Shown: piece after piece, positions 26,940 to 40,740 of the stretch
Numbering within the stretch: the stretch's first letter is position 1
How the letters are laid out: each line of letters starts with the position of its first letter
From: Auanema rhodensis
Lineage: Eukaryota; Nematoda; Chromadorea; Rhabditida; Rhabditidae
DNA length: 64,000 bases
NCBI GenBank assembly: GCA_964057225.1
Contig: OZ059897.1
Location: 2,294,001 to 2,358,000, forward strand
Reading direction: 5' to 3'
The notes under the pieces: generated by a model
The model's input: the letters and a program-made list of their open reading frames with translations, nothing else
Databases searched by the model: none
What the model was told of the DNA's origin: nothing
Program-made: the position numbers and the translations under genes

Positions 26940-29140
26940 TTCGGGAAAATTTTTGTCAAAATGTTTTTGGAAGCAATGTTGAGTGTACATGGGAACTCAA
27001 CATACACTAATGCATTATTTTTCAAACGATCATAACTTATTTTTGTATAGAGCGTTTCTCAATGTAGTAAAGTGCATTCGATGCGGATTTTTAAGCTGCG
27101 TCGATCTGTGTTATCCGATTTGAGCTAGCTTGAAAATGTACCGAGATATCAACTGATATATGTTCACACTTATATCCTCGATTTTCACCCTGAAGAATTT
27201 ATTTTTTCGTTGAATAACATTGTTCATCGTCTTCTCCTTGAAAGAAGGAATCTAAAAACATCTACTTTTTGTGAAATTATTTAGAAATTTTTCGGGAAAA
27301 TTTTTGTCAAAATGTTTTTGGAAGCAATGTTGAGTGTACATGGGAACTCAGCATACACTAATGCATTATTTTTCAAACGATAATAACTAATTTTTGTATA
27401 GAGCGTTTCTTAATGTAGTAAAGTGCATTCGATGCGGATTTTTAAGTTGCGTTGATCTTTGTTATCAGATTTGAGTTAGCTTAAAAATGCACCGAGATAT
27501 CAACTGATATATGTTCACACTTATATCCTCGATTTTCACCCTGAAGAAATAATTTTTTCGTTGAATAACATTGTCCATCATCTTCGTCTTGAAAAAAGGA
27601 ATCTAAAAACATCTACTTTTTGTGAAATTATTTAGAAATTTTTCGGGAAAATTTTTGTCAAAATGTTTTTGGAAGCAATGTTGAGTGTACATGGGAACTC
27701 AACATACACTAATGCATTATTTTTCAAACGATCATAACTAATTTTTGTAAATAGCGTTTCTCGATGTAGTATAGTGCATTCGATGCGGATTTTTAAGCTG
27801 CGTTGATCTGTGTTATCAGATTTGAGTTAACTTAAAAATGCACCGAGATATCAACTGATATATGTTCACACTTATATCCTCGATTTTCACCCTGAAGAAA
27901 TGATTTTTTCGTTGAAAAAACATTGTCCATCGTCTTTGCCTTGAAAAAAGGAATCTAAAAACATCTACTTTTTGTGAAATTATTCAGAAATTTTTCGGGA
28001 AAATTTTTGTCAAAATGTTTTTGGAAGCAATGTTGAGTGTACATGGGAACTCAACATACACTAATGCATTATTTTTCAAACGATCATAACTTATTTTTGT
28101 ATAGAGCGTTTCTCAATGTAGTAAAGTGCATTCGATGCGGATTTTTAAGCTGCGTCGATCTGTGTTATCCGATTTGAGCTAGCTTGAAAATGTACCGAGA
28201 TATCAACTGATATATGTTCACACTTATATCCTCGATTTTCACCCTGAAGAATTTATTTTTTCGTTGAATAACATTGTCCATCGTCTTCTCCTTGAAAGAA
28301 GGAATCTAAAAACATCTACTTTTTGTGAAATTATTTAGAAATTTTTCGGGAAAATTTTTGTCAAAATGTTTTTGGAAGCAATGTTGAGTGTACATGGGAA
28401 CTCAGCATACACTAATGCATTATTTTTCAAACGATAATAACTAATTTTTGTATAGAGCGTTTCTTAATGTAGTAAAGTGCATTCGATGCGGATTTTTAAG
28501 TTGCGTTGATCTTTGTTATCAGATTTGAGTTAGCTTAAAAATGCACCGAGATATCAACTGATATATGTTCACACTTATATCCTCGATTTTCACCCTGAAG
28601 AAATGATTTTTTCGTTGAATAACATTGTCCATCATCTTCGTCTTGAAAAAAGGAATCTAAAAACATCTACTTTTTGTGAAATTATTTAGAAATTTTTCGG
28701 GAAAATTTTTGTCAAAATGTTTTTGGAAGCAATGTTGAGTGTACATGGGAACTCAACATACACTAATGCATTATTTTTCAAACGATCATAACTAATTTTT
28801 GTAAATAGCGTTTCTCGATGTAGTATAGTGCATTCGATGCGGATTTTTAAGCTGCGTTGATCTGTGTTATCAGATTTGAGTTAACTTAAAAATGCACCGA
28901 GATATCAACTGATATAGGTTCACACGTATATCCTCGATTTTCACCCTGAAGAAATGATTTTTTTGTTGAAAAACATTGTCCATCGTCTTCGTCATGAAAA
29001 AAGGAATCTAAAAACATCTACTTTTTGTGAAATTATTCAGAAAATTTTCGGGAAAATTTTTGTCAAAATGTTTTTGGAAGCAATGTTGAGTGTACATGGG
29101 AACTCAACATACATTAATGCATTATTTTTCAAACGATCAT
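26940..29140. repeat. 3-mer HOR, offset ~1,055 bp
   Basis: The trimer is marked by the cttctccttg monomer (27,231/28,285), the ttgatctttg monomer (aagt at 27,443/28,498), and the gtttctcgatg monomer. It is homologous to 13.4-14.4 kb and the corresponding part of 18.2-18.9 kb. Confidence 0.7.
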
Positions 29141-29879
29141 AACTTATTTTTGTATAGAGCGTTTCTCAATGTAGTATAGTGCATTCGATGCGGATTTTTA
29201 AGCTGCGTCGATCTGTGTTATCCGATTTGAGCTAGCTTGAAAATGTACCGAGATATCAACTGATATATGTTCACACTTATATCCTCGATTTTCACCCTGA
29301 AGAATTTATTTTTTCGTTGAATAACATTGTCCATCGTCTTCGCCTTGAAAGAAGGAATCTAAAAACATCTACTTTTTGTGAAATTATTTAGAAATTTTTC
29401 GGGAAAATTTTTGTCAAAATGTTTTTGGAAGCAATGTTGAGTGTACATGGGAACTCAGCATACACTAATGCATTATTTTTCAAACGATAATAACTAATTT
29501 TTGTATAGAGCGTTTCTCATAGTAGTATAGTGCATTCGATGCGGATTTTTAAGCTGCGTCGATCTGTGTTATCCGATTTGAGCTAGCTTGAAAATGTACC
29601 GAGATATCAACTGATATATGTTCACACTTATATCCTCGATTTTCACCCTGAAGAATTTATTTTTTCGTTGAATAACATTGTCCATCGTCTTCGCCTTGAA
29701 AGAAGGAATCTAAAAACATCTACTTTTTGTGAAATTATTTAGAAATTTTTCGGGAAAATTTTTGTCAAAATGTTTTTGGAAGCAATGTTGAGTGTACATG
29801 GGAACTCAGCATACACTAATGCATTATTTTTCAAACGATAATAACTAATTTTTGTATAGAGCGTTTCTCATAGTAGTAT

Positions 29880-32800
29880 AGTGCATTCGATGCGGATTTT
29901 TAAGCTGCGTCGATCTGTGTTATCAGATTTGAGTTAGCTTAAAAATGCACCGAGATATCAACTGATATATGTTCACACTTATATCCTCGATTTTCACCCT
30001 GAAGAAATGATTTTTTCGTTGAATAACATTGTCCATCATCTTCGTCTTGAAAAAAGGAATCTAAAAACATCTACTTTTTGTGAAATTATTTAGAAATTTT
30101 TCGGAAAAATTTTTGTCAAAATGTTTTTGGAAGCAATGTTGAGTGTACATGGGAACTCAACATACACTAATGCATTATTTTTCAAACGATCATAACTAAT
30201 TTTTGTAAATAGCGTTTCTCGATGTAGTATAGTGCATTCGATGCGGATTTTTAAGCTGCGTTGATCTGTGTTATCAGATTTGAGTTAACTTAAAAATGCA
30301 CCGAGATATCAACTGATATAGGTTCACACTTATATCCTCGATTTTCACCCTGAAGAAATGATTTTTTCGTTGAAAAACATTGTCCATCGTCTTCGTCATG
30401 AAAAAAGGAATCTAAAAACATCTACTTTTTGTGAAATTATTCAGAAATTTTTCGGGAAAATTTTTGTCAAAATGTTTTTGGAAGCAATGTTGAGTGTACA
30501 TGGGAACTCAACATACACTACTGCATCATTTTTCAAACGATCATAACTAATTTTTGTATAGAGCGTTTCTCAATGTAGTATAGTGCATTCGATGCGGATT
30601 TTTAAGCTGCGTTGATCTGTGTTATCAGATTTGAGTTAACTTAAAAATGCACCGAGATATCAACTGATATATGTTCACACTTATATCCTCGATTTTCACC
30701 CTGAAGAAATGATTTTTTCGTTGAATAACATTGTCCATCGTCTTCGTCTTGAAAAAAGGAATCCAAAAACATCTACTTTTTGTAAAATTATTTAGAAATT
30801 TTTCGGGAAAATTTTTGTCAAAATGTTTTTGGAAGCAATGTTGAGTGTACATGGGAACTCAACATACACTAATGCATTATTTTTCAAACGATCATAACTA
30901 ATTTTTGTATAGAGCGTTTCTCAATGTAGTATAGTGCATTCGATGCGGATTTTTAAGCTGCGTTGATCTGTGTTATCAGATTTGAGTTAACTTAAAAATG
31001 CACCGAGATATCAACTGATATATGTTCACACTTATATCCTCGATTTTCACCCTGAAGAAATGATTTTTTCGTTGAAAAACATTGTCCATCGTATTCGTCT
31101 TGAAAAAAGGAATCTAAAAACATCTACTTTTTGTGAAATTATTTAGAAATTTTTCGGGAAAATTTTTGTCAAAATGTTTTTGGAAGCAATGTTTGAATGT
31201 ACATGGGAACTCAACATTCACTAATGCATTATTTTTCAAACGATCATAACTAATTTTTGTATGGAGCGTTTCTCAATGTAGTATAGTGCATTCGATGCGG
31301 ATTTTTAAGCTGCGTTGATCTGTGTTATCAGATTTGAGTTAACTTAAAAATGCACCGAAATATCAACTGATATAGGTTCACACTTATATCCTCGATTTTC
31401 ACCCTGAAGAAATGATTTTTTCGTTGAAAAACATTGTCCATCGTCTTCGTCATGAAAAAAGGAATCTAAAAACATCTACTTTTTGTGAAATTATTCTGAA
31501 AATTTTCGGGAAAATTTTTGTCAAAATGTTTTTGGAAGCAATGTTGAGTGTACATGGGAACTCAACATACACTAATGCATTATTTTTCAAACGATCATAA
31601 CTAATTTTTGTATAGAGCGTTTCTCAATGTAGTATAGTGCATTCGATGCGGATTTTTAAGCTGCGTCGATCTGTGTTATCAGATTTGAGTTAGCTTAAAA
31701 ATGCACCGAGATATCAACTGATATATGTTCACACTTATATCCTCGATTTTCACCCTGAAGAAATGATTTTTTCGTTGAATAACATTGTCCATCATCTTCG
31801 TCTTGAAAAAAGGAATCTAAAAACATCTACTTTTTGTGAAATTATTTAGAAATTTTTCGGAAAAATTTTTGTCAAAATGTTTTTGGAAGCAATGTTGAGT
31901 GTACATGGGAACTCAACATACACTAATGCATTATTTTTCGAACGATCATAACTAATTTTTGTAAATAGCGTTTCTCGATGTAGTATAGTGCATTCGATGC
32001 GGATTTTTAAGCTGCGTTGATCTGTGTTATCAGATTTGAGTTAACTTAAAAATGCACCGAGATATCAACTGATATAGGTTCACACTTATATCCTCGATTT
32101 TCACCCTGAAAAAATGATTTTTTCGTTGAAAAACATTGTCCATCGTCTTCGTCATGAAAAAAGGAATCTAAAAACATCTACTTTTTGTGAAATTATTCAG
32201 AAATTTTTCGGGAAAATTTTTGTCAAAATGTTTTTGGAAGCAATGTTGAGTGTACATGGGAACTCAACATACACTACTGCATCATTTTTCAAACGATCAT
32301 AACTAATTTTTGTATAGAGCGTTTCTCAATGTAGTATAGTGCATTCGATGCGGATTTTTAAGCTGCGTTGATCTGTGTTATCAGATTTGAGTTAACTTAA
32401 AAATGCACCGAGATATCAACTGATATATGTTCACACTTATATCCTCGATTTTCACCCTGAAGAAATGATTTTTTCGTTGAATAACATTGTCCATCGTCTT
32501 CGTCTTGAAAAAAGGAATCCAAAAACATCTACTTTTTGTAAAATTATTTAGAAATTTTTCGGGAAAATTTTTGTCAAAATGTTTTTGGAAGCAATGTTGA
32601 GTGTACATGGGAACTCAACATACACTAATGCATTATTTTTCAAACGATCATAACTAATTTTTGTATAGAGCGTTTCTCAATGTAGTATAGTGCATTCGAT
32701 GCGGATTTTTAAGCTGCGTTGATCTGTGTTATCAGATTTGAGTTAACTTAAAAATGCACCGAGATATCAACTGATATATGTTCACACTTATATCCTCGAT

Positions 32801-33016
32801 TTTCACCCTGAAGAAATGATTTTTTCGTTGAAAAACATTGTCCATCGTATTCGTCTTGAAAAATGGAATCTAAAAACATCTACTTTTTGTGAAATTATTT
32901 AGAAATTTTTCGGGAAAATTTTTGTCAAAATGTTTTTGGAAGCAATGTTTGAATGTACATGGGAACTCAACATTCACTAATGCATTATTTTTCAAACGAT
33001 CATAACTAATTTTTGT
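29880..33016. repeat. 5-mer HOR, offset 1,756 bp, two copies
   Basis: About 29,880-31,260 recurs at about 31,636-33,016. Shared private variants are tcggaaaaattt (30,101/31,857), actactgcatcattt (near 30,516/32,272), ggaatccaaaaac plus tttgtaaaatt, cgtattcgtcttg, and the rearranged gtttgaatgt...acattca dyad (31,191/32,947). Just upstream, ctcatagtagtatag occurs twice 351 bp apart (near 29,515 and 29,866), marking a single-monomer tandem duplication. Confidence 0.85.
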
Positions 33017-34499
33017 ATAGAGCGTTTCTCATTGTAGTATAATGCATTCGATGCGGATTTTTAAGCTGCGTTGATCTGTGTTATCAGATTTGAGTTAACT
33101 TAAAAATGCACCGAGATATCAACTGATATAGGTTCACACTTATATCCTCGATTTTCACCCTGAAGAAATGATTTTTTCGTTGAAAAACATTGTCCATCGT
33201 ATTCGTCTTGAAAAAAGGAATCTAAAAACATCTACTTTTTGTGAAATTATTTAGAAATTTTTCGGGAAAATTTTTGTCAAAATGTTTTTGGAAGCAATGT
33301 TCAGTGTACATGGGAACTCAACATACACTAATGCATTATTTTTCGAACGATCATGACTAATTTTTGTATAGAGCGTTTCTCATTGTAGTATAGTGCATTC
33401 GATGCGGATTTTTAAGCTGCGTTGATCTGTGTTATCAGATTTGAGTTAACTTAAAAATGCACCGAGATATCAACTGATATCGGTTCACACATATATCCTC
33501 GATTTTCACCCTGAAGAAATGATTTTTTCGTTGAAAAACATTGTCCATCGTCTTCGTCTTGAAAAAAAAAATCTAAAAACATCTACTTTTTGTGAAATTA
33601 TTCAGAAATTTTTCGGGAAAATTTTTGTCAAAATGTTTTTGGAAGCAATGTTGAGTGTACATGGGAACTCAACATACACTAATGCATTATTTTTCAAACG
33701 ATCATAACTAATTTTTGTATAGAGCGTTTCTCAATGTAGTATAGTGCATTCGATGCGGATTTTTAAGCTGCGTTGATCTGTGTTATCAGATTTGAGTTAG
33801 CTTAAAAATGCACCGAGATATCAACTGATATATGTTCACACTTATATCCTCGATTTTCACCCTGAAGAAATGATTTTTTCGTTGAATAACATTGTCCATC
33901 GTCTTCGTCTTGAAAAAAGGAATCTAAAAACATCTACTTTTTGTGAAATTATTTAGAAATTTTTCGGGAAAATTTTTGTCAAAATGTTTTTGGAAGCAAT
34001 GTTGAGTGTACATGGGAACTCAACATACACTAATGCATTATTTTTCAAACGATCATAACTAATTTTTATAGATAGCGTTTCTCAAGGTAGTATAGTGCAT
34101 TCGATGCGGATTTTTAAGCTGCGTCGATCTGTGTTATCAGATTTGAGCTAGCTTAAAAATGCACCGAGATATCAACTGATATATGTTCACACTTATATCC
34201 TCGATTTTCACCCTGAAGAAATGATTTTTTCGTTGAAAAACATTGTCCATCGTCTTTGCCTTGAAAAAAGGAATCTAAAAACATCTACTTTTTGTGAAAT
34301 TATTCAGAAATTTTTCGGGAAAATTTTTGTCAAAATGTTTTTGGAAGCAATGTTGAGTGTACATGGGAACTCAACATACACTAATGCATTATTTTTCAAA
34401 CGATCATAACTTATTTTTGTATAGAGCGTTTCTCAATGTAGTATAGTGCATTCGATGCGGATTTTTAAGCTGCGTCGATCTGTGTTATCAGATTTGAGT

Positions 34500-37400
34500 T
34501 AGCTTAAAAATGCACCGAGATATCAACTGATATATGTTTACACTTATATCCTCGATTTTCACCCTGAAGAAATGATTTTTTCGTTGAATAACATTGTCCA
34601 TCGTCTTTGTCTTGAGAGAAGGAATCTAGAAACATCTACTTTTTGTGAAATTATTTAGAAATTTTTCGGGAAAATTTTTGTCAAAATGTTTTTGGAAGCA
34701 ATGTTGAGTGTACATGGGAACTCAACATACACTAATGCATTATTTTTCAAACGATCATAACTAATTTCTGTAAATAGCGTTTCTCAATGTAGTATAGTGC
34801 ATTCGATGCGGATTTTTAAGCTGCGTTGATCTGTGTTATCAGATTTGAGTTAACTTAAAAATGCACCGAGATATCAACTGATATATGTTCACACTTATAT
34901 CCTCGATTTTCACCCTGAAGAAATGATTTTTTGGTTGAAAAACATTGTCCATCGTCTTCGTCTTGAAAAAAGGAATCTAAAAACATCTACTTTTTGTGAA
35001 ATTATTTAGAAATTTTTCGGGAAAATTTTTGTCAAAATGTTTTTGGAAGCAATGTTGAGTGTACATGGGAACTCAACATACACTAATGCATTATTTTTCA
35101 AACGATCATAACTAATTTTTGTATAGAGCGTTTTTTAATGTAGTATAGTGCATTCGATGCGGATTTTTAAGCTGCGTCGATCTGTGTTATCAGATTTGAG
35201 TTAGCTTAAAAATGCACCGAGATATCAACTGATATATGTTCACACTTATATCCTCGATTTTCACCCTGAAGAAATGATTTTTTCGTTGAAAAAACATTGT
35301 CCATCGTCTTTGCCTTGAAAAAAGGAATCTAAAAACATCTACTTTTTGTGAAATTATTTAGAAATTTTTCGGGAAAATTTTTGTCAAAATGTTTTTGGAA
35401 GCAATGTTGAGTGTACATGGGAACTCAACATACACTAATGCATTATTTTTCAAACGATCATAACTTATTTTTGTATAGAGCGTTTCTCAATGTAGTGTAG
35501 TGCATTCGATGCGGATTTTTAAGCTGCGTCGATCTGTGTTATCCGATTTGAGCTAGCTTGAAAATGTACCGAGATATCAACTGATATATGTTCACACTTA
35601 TATCCTCGATTTTCACCCTGAAGAATTTATTTTTTCGTTGAATAACATTGTCCATCGTCTTCGCCTTGAAAAAAGGAATCTAAAAACATCTACTTTTTGT
35701 GAAATTATTTAGAAATTTTTCGGGAAAATTTTTGTCAAAATGTTTTTGGAAGCAATGTTGAGTGTACATGGGAACTCAACATACACTAATGCATTATTTT
35801 TCAAACGATCATAACTAATTTCTGTAAATAGCGTTTCTCAATGTAGTATAGTGCATTCGATGCGGATTTTTAAGCTGCGTTGATCTGTGTTATCAGATTT
35901 GAGTTAACTTAAAAATGCACCGAGATATCAACTGATATATGTTCACACTTATATCCTCGATTTTCTACCTGAAGAAATGATTTTTTGGTTGAAAAACATT
36001 GTCCATCGTCTTCGTCTTGAAAAAAGGAATCTAAAAACATCTACTTTTTGTGAAATTATTTAGAAATTTTTCGGGAAAATTTTTGTCAAAATGTTTTTGG
36101 AAGCAATGTTGAGTGTACATGGGAACTCAACATACACTAATGCATTATTTTTCAAACGATCATAACTAATTTTTGTAAATAGCGTTTCTCAATGTAGTAT
36201 AGTGCATTCGATGCGGATTTTTAAGCTGCGTTGATCTGTGTTATCAGATTTGAGCTAGCTTAAAAATGCACCGAGATATCAACTGATATATGTTCACACT
36301 TATATCCTCGATTTTCACCCTGAAGAAATGATTTTTTGGTTGAAAAACATTGTCCATCGTCTTCGTCTTGAAAAAAGGAATCTAAAAACATCTACTTTTT
36401 GTGAAATTATTTAGAAATTTTTCGGGAAAATTTTTGTCAAAATGTTTTTGGAAGCAATGTTGAGTGTACATGGGAACTCAACATACACTAATGCATTATT
36501 TTTCAAACGATCATAACTAATTTTTGTATAGAGCGTTTTTTAATGTAGTATAGTGCATTCGATGCGGATTTTTAAGCTGCGTCGATCTGTGTTATCAGAT
36601 TTGAGTTAGCTTAAAAATGCACCGAGATATCAACTGATATATGTTCACACTTATATCCTCGATTTTCACCCTGAAGAATTTATTTTTTCGTTGAATAACA
36701 TTGTCCATCGTCTTTGCCTTGAAAAAAGGAATCTAAAAACATCTACTTTTTGTGAAATTATTTAGAAATTTTTCGGGAAAATTTTTGTCAAAATGTTTTT
36801 GGAAGCAATGTTGAGTGTACATGGGAACTCAACATACACTAATGCATTATTTTTCAAACGATCATAACTTATTTTTGTATAGAGCGTTACTCAATGTAGT
36901 GTAGTGCATTCGATGCGGATTTTTAAGCTGCGTCGATCTGTGTTATCCGATTTGAGCTAGCTTGAAAATGTACCGAGATATCAACTGATATAGGTTCACA
37001 CTTATATCCTCGATTTTCACCCTGAAGAATTTATTTTTTCGTTGAATAACATTGTCCATCGTCTTCGCCTTGAAAAAAGGAATCTAAAAACATCTACTTT
37101 TTGTGAAATTATTTAGAAATTTTTCGGGAAAATTTTTGTCAAAATGTTTTTGGAAGCAATGTTGAGTGTACATGGGAACTCAGCATACACTAATGCATTA
37201 TTTTTCAAACGATAATAACTAATTTTTGTATAGAGCGTTTCTCAATGTAGTATAGTGCATTCGATGCGGATTTTTAAGCTGCGTCGATCTGTGTTATCCG
37301 ATTTGAGCTAGCTTGAAAATGTACCGAGATATCAACTGATATATGTTCACACTTATATCCTCGATTTTCACCCTGAAGAAATGATTTTTTCGTTGAATAA

Positions 37401-40400
37401 CATTGTCCATCATCTTCGTCTTGAAAAAAGGAATCTAAAAACATCTACTTTTTGTGAAATTATTTAGAAATTTTTCGGGAAAATTTTTGTCAAAATGTTT
37501 TTGGAAGCAATGTTGAGTGTACATGGGAACTCAACATACACTAATGCATTATTTTTCAAACGATCATAACTAATTTTTGTAAATAGCGTTTCTCGATGTA
37601 GTATAGTGCATTCGATGCGGATTCTTAAGCTGCGTTGATCTGTGTTATCAGATTTGAGTTAACTTAAAAATGCACCGAGATATCAACTGATATAGGTTCA
37701 CACTTATATCCTCGATTTTCACCCTGAAGAAATGATTTTTTCGTTGAAAAACATTGTCCATCGTCTTAGTCTTGAAAAAAGGAATCTGAAAACATCTACT
37801 TTTCGTGAAATTATTTAGAAATTTTTCGGGAAAATTTTTGTCAAAATGTTTTTGGAAGCAATGTTGAGTGTACATGGGAACTCAACATACACTAATGCAT
37901 TATTTTTCAAACGATCATAACTAATTTTTGTAAATAGCGTTTCTCGATGTAGTATAGTGCATTCGATGCGGATTTTTAAGCTGCGTCGATCTGTGTTATC
38001 AGATTTGAGTTAGCTTAAAAATGCACCGAGATATCAACTGATATATGTTTACACTTATATCCTCGATTTTCACCCTGAAGAAATGATTTTTTCGTTGAAT
38101 AACATTGTCCATCGTCTTCGTCTTGAAAAAAGGAATCTAAAAACATCTACTTTTTGTGAAATTATTTAGAAATTTTTCGGGAAAATTTTTGTCAAAATGT
38201 TTTTGGAAGCAATGTTGAGTGTACATGGGAACTCAACATACACTAATGCATTATTTTTCAAACGATCATAACTAATTTTTGTAAATAGCGTTTCTCAATG
38301 TAGTATAGTGCATTCGATGCGGATTTTTAAGCTGCGTCGATCTGTGTTATCAGATTTGAGTTAGCTTAAAAATGCACCGAGATATCAACTGATATATGTT
38401 CACACTCATATCCTCGATTTTCACCCTGAAGAAATGATTTTTTCGTTGAAAAAACATTGTCCATCGTCTTTGCCTCGAAAAAAGGAATCTAAAAACATCT
38501 ACTTTTTGTGAAATTATTTAGAAATTTTTCGGGAAAATTTTTGTCAAAATGTTTTTGGAAGCAATGTTGAGTGTACATGGGAACTCAACATACACTAATG
38601 CATTATTTTTTTACTAATGCATTATTTTTTTGTATAGAGCGTTTCTCAATGTAGTATAGTGCATTCGATGCGGATTTTTAAGCTGCGTCGATCTGTGTTA
38701 TCAGATTTGAGTTAGCTTAAAAATGCACCGAGATATCAACTGATATATGTTTACACTTATATCCTCGATTTTCACCCTGAAGAAATGATTTTTTCGTTGA
38801 ATAACATTGTCCATCGTCTTTGTCTTGAGAGAAGGAATCTAAAAACATCTACTTTTTGTGAAATTATTTAGAAATTTTTCGGGAAAATTTTTGTCAAAAT
38901 GTTTTTGGAAGCAATGTTGAGTGTACATGGGAACTCAACATACACTAATGCATTATTTTTCAAACGATCATAACTAATTTCTGTAAATAGCGTTTCTCAA
39001 TGTAGTATAGTGCATTCGATGCGGATTTTTAAGCTGCGTTGATCTGTGTTATCAGATTTGAGTTAACTTAAAAATGCACCGAGATATCAACTGATATATG
39101 TTCACACTTATATCCTCGATTTTCACCCTGAAGAGATGATTTTTTCGTTGAATAACATTGTCCATCGTCTTCGTCTTGAAAAAAGGAATCTAAAAACATC
39201 TACTTTTTGTGAAATTATTTAGAAATTTTTCGGGAAAATTTTTGTCAAAATGTTTTTGGAAGCAATGTTGAGTGTACATGGGAACTCAACATACACTAAT
39301 GCATTATTTTTCAAACGATCATAACTAATTTTTGTAAATAGCGTTTCTCAATGTAGTATAGTGCATTCGATGCGGATTTTTAAGCTGCGTTGATCTGTGT
39401 TATCAGATTTGAGCTAGCTTAAAAATGCACCGAGAAATCAACTGATATATGTTCACACTTATATCCTCGATTTTCACCCTGAAGAAATGATTTTTTGGTT
39501 GAAAAACATTGTCCATCGTCTTCGTCTTGAAAAAAGGAATCTAAAAACATCTACTTTTTGTGAAATTATTTAGAAATTTTTCGGGAAAATTTTTGTCAAA
39601 ATGTTTTTGGAAGCAATGTTGAGTGTACATGGGAACTCAACATACACTAATGCATTATTTTTCAAACGATCATAACTAATTTTTGTATAGAGCGTTTTTT
39701 AATGTAGTATAGTGCAATCGATGCGGATTTTTAAGCTGCGTCGATCTGTGTTATCAGATTTGAGTTAGCTTAAAAATGCACCGAGATATCAACTGATATA
39801 TGTTCACACTTATATCCTCGATTTTCACCCTGAAGAAATGATTTTTTCGTTGAAAAAACATTGTCCATCGTCTTTGCCTTGAAAAAAGGAATCTAAAAAC
39901 ATCTACTTTTTGTGAAATTATTTAGAAATTTTTCGGGAAAATTTTTGTCAAAATGTTTTTGGAAGCAATGTTGAGTGTACATGGGAACTCAACATACACT
40001 AATGCATTATTTTTCAAACGATCATAACTTATTTTTGTATAGAGCGTTTCTCAATGTAGTGTAGTGCATTCGATGCGGATTTTTAAGCTGCGTCGATCTG
40101 TGTTATCCGATTTGAGCTAGCTTGAAAATGTACCGAGATATCAACTGATATAGGTTCACACTTATATCCTCGATTTTCACCCTGAAGAATTTATTTTTTC
40201 GTTGAATAACATTGTCCATCGTCTTCGCCTTGAAAAAAGGAATCTAAAAACATCTACTTTTTGTGAAATTATTTAGAAATTTTTCGGGAAAATTTTTGTC
40301 AAAATGTTTTTGGAAGCAATGTTGAGTGTACATGGGAACTCAGCATACACTAATGCATTATTTTTCAAACGATAATAACTAATTTTTGTATAGAGCGTTT

Positions 40401-40740
40401 CTCAATGTAGTATAGTGCATTCGATGCGGATTTTTAAGCTGCGTCGATCTGTGTTATCCGATTTGAGCTAGCTTGAAAATGTACCGAGATATCAACTGAT
40501 ATATGTTCACACTTATATCCTCGATTTTCACCCTGAAGAAATGATTTTTTCGTTGAATAACATTGTCCATCATCTTCGTCTTGAAAAAAGGAATCTAAAA
40601 ACATCTACTTTTTGTGAAATTATTTAGAAATTTTTCGGGAAAATTTTTGTCAAAATGTTTTTGGAAGCAATGTTGAGTGTACATGGGAACTCAACATACA
40701 CTAATGCATTATTTTTCAAACGATCATAACTAATTTTTGT
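34500..40740. repeat. 9-mer and 12-mer HORs, offsets 3,159 and 4,213 bp
   Basis: About 35,820-37,580 recurs at about 38,980-40,740 with a 3,159-bp shift. Markers are aatttctgtaaatag (35,822/38,981), gcgttttttaatg (near 36,530/39,689), tgtagtgtagtgc (36,898/40,057) and catcatcttcg (37,408/40,567). A second relation of 4,213 bp links the cttgagagaagg monomer at 34,611 and 38,824. Two dissimilar offsets over neighbouring segments imply successive unequal exchanges. Confidence 0.75.
38594..38634. other. Local template-switch-like rearrangement within a monomer
   Basis: The segment that normally reads caaacgatcataactaa is absent. In its place is a second copy of the preceding actaatgcattattttt, giving two copies of actaatgcattattttt in a row before tgtatagagc resumes. 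Monomer length is nearly unchanged. I saw it only once in the window. Confidence 0.8.
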
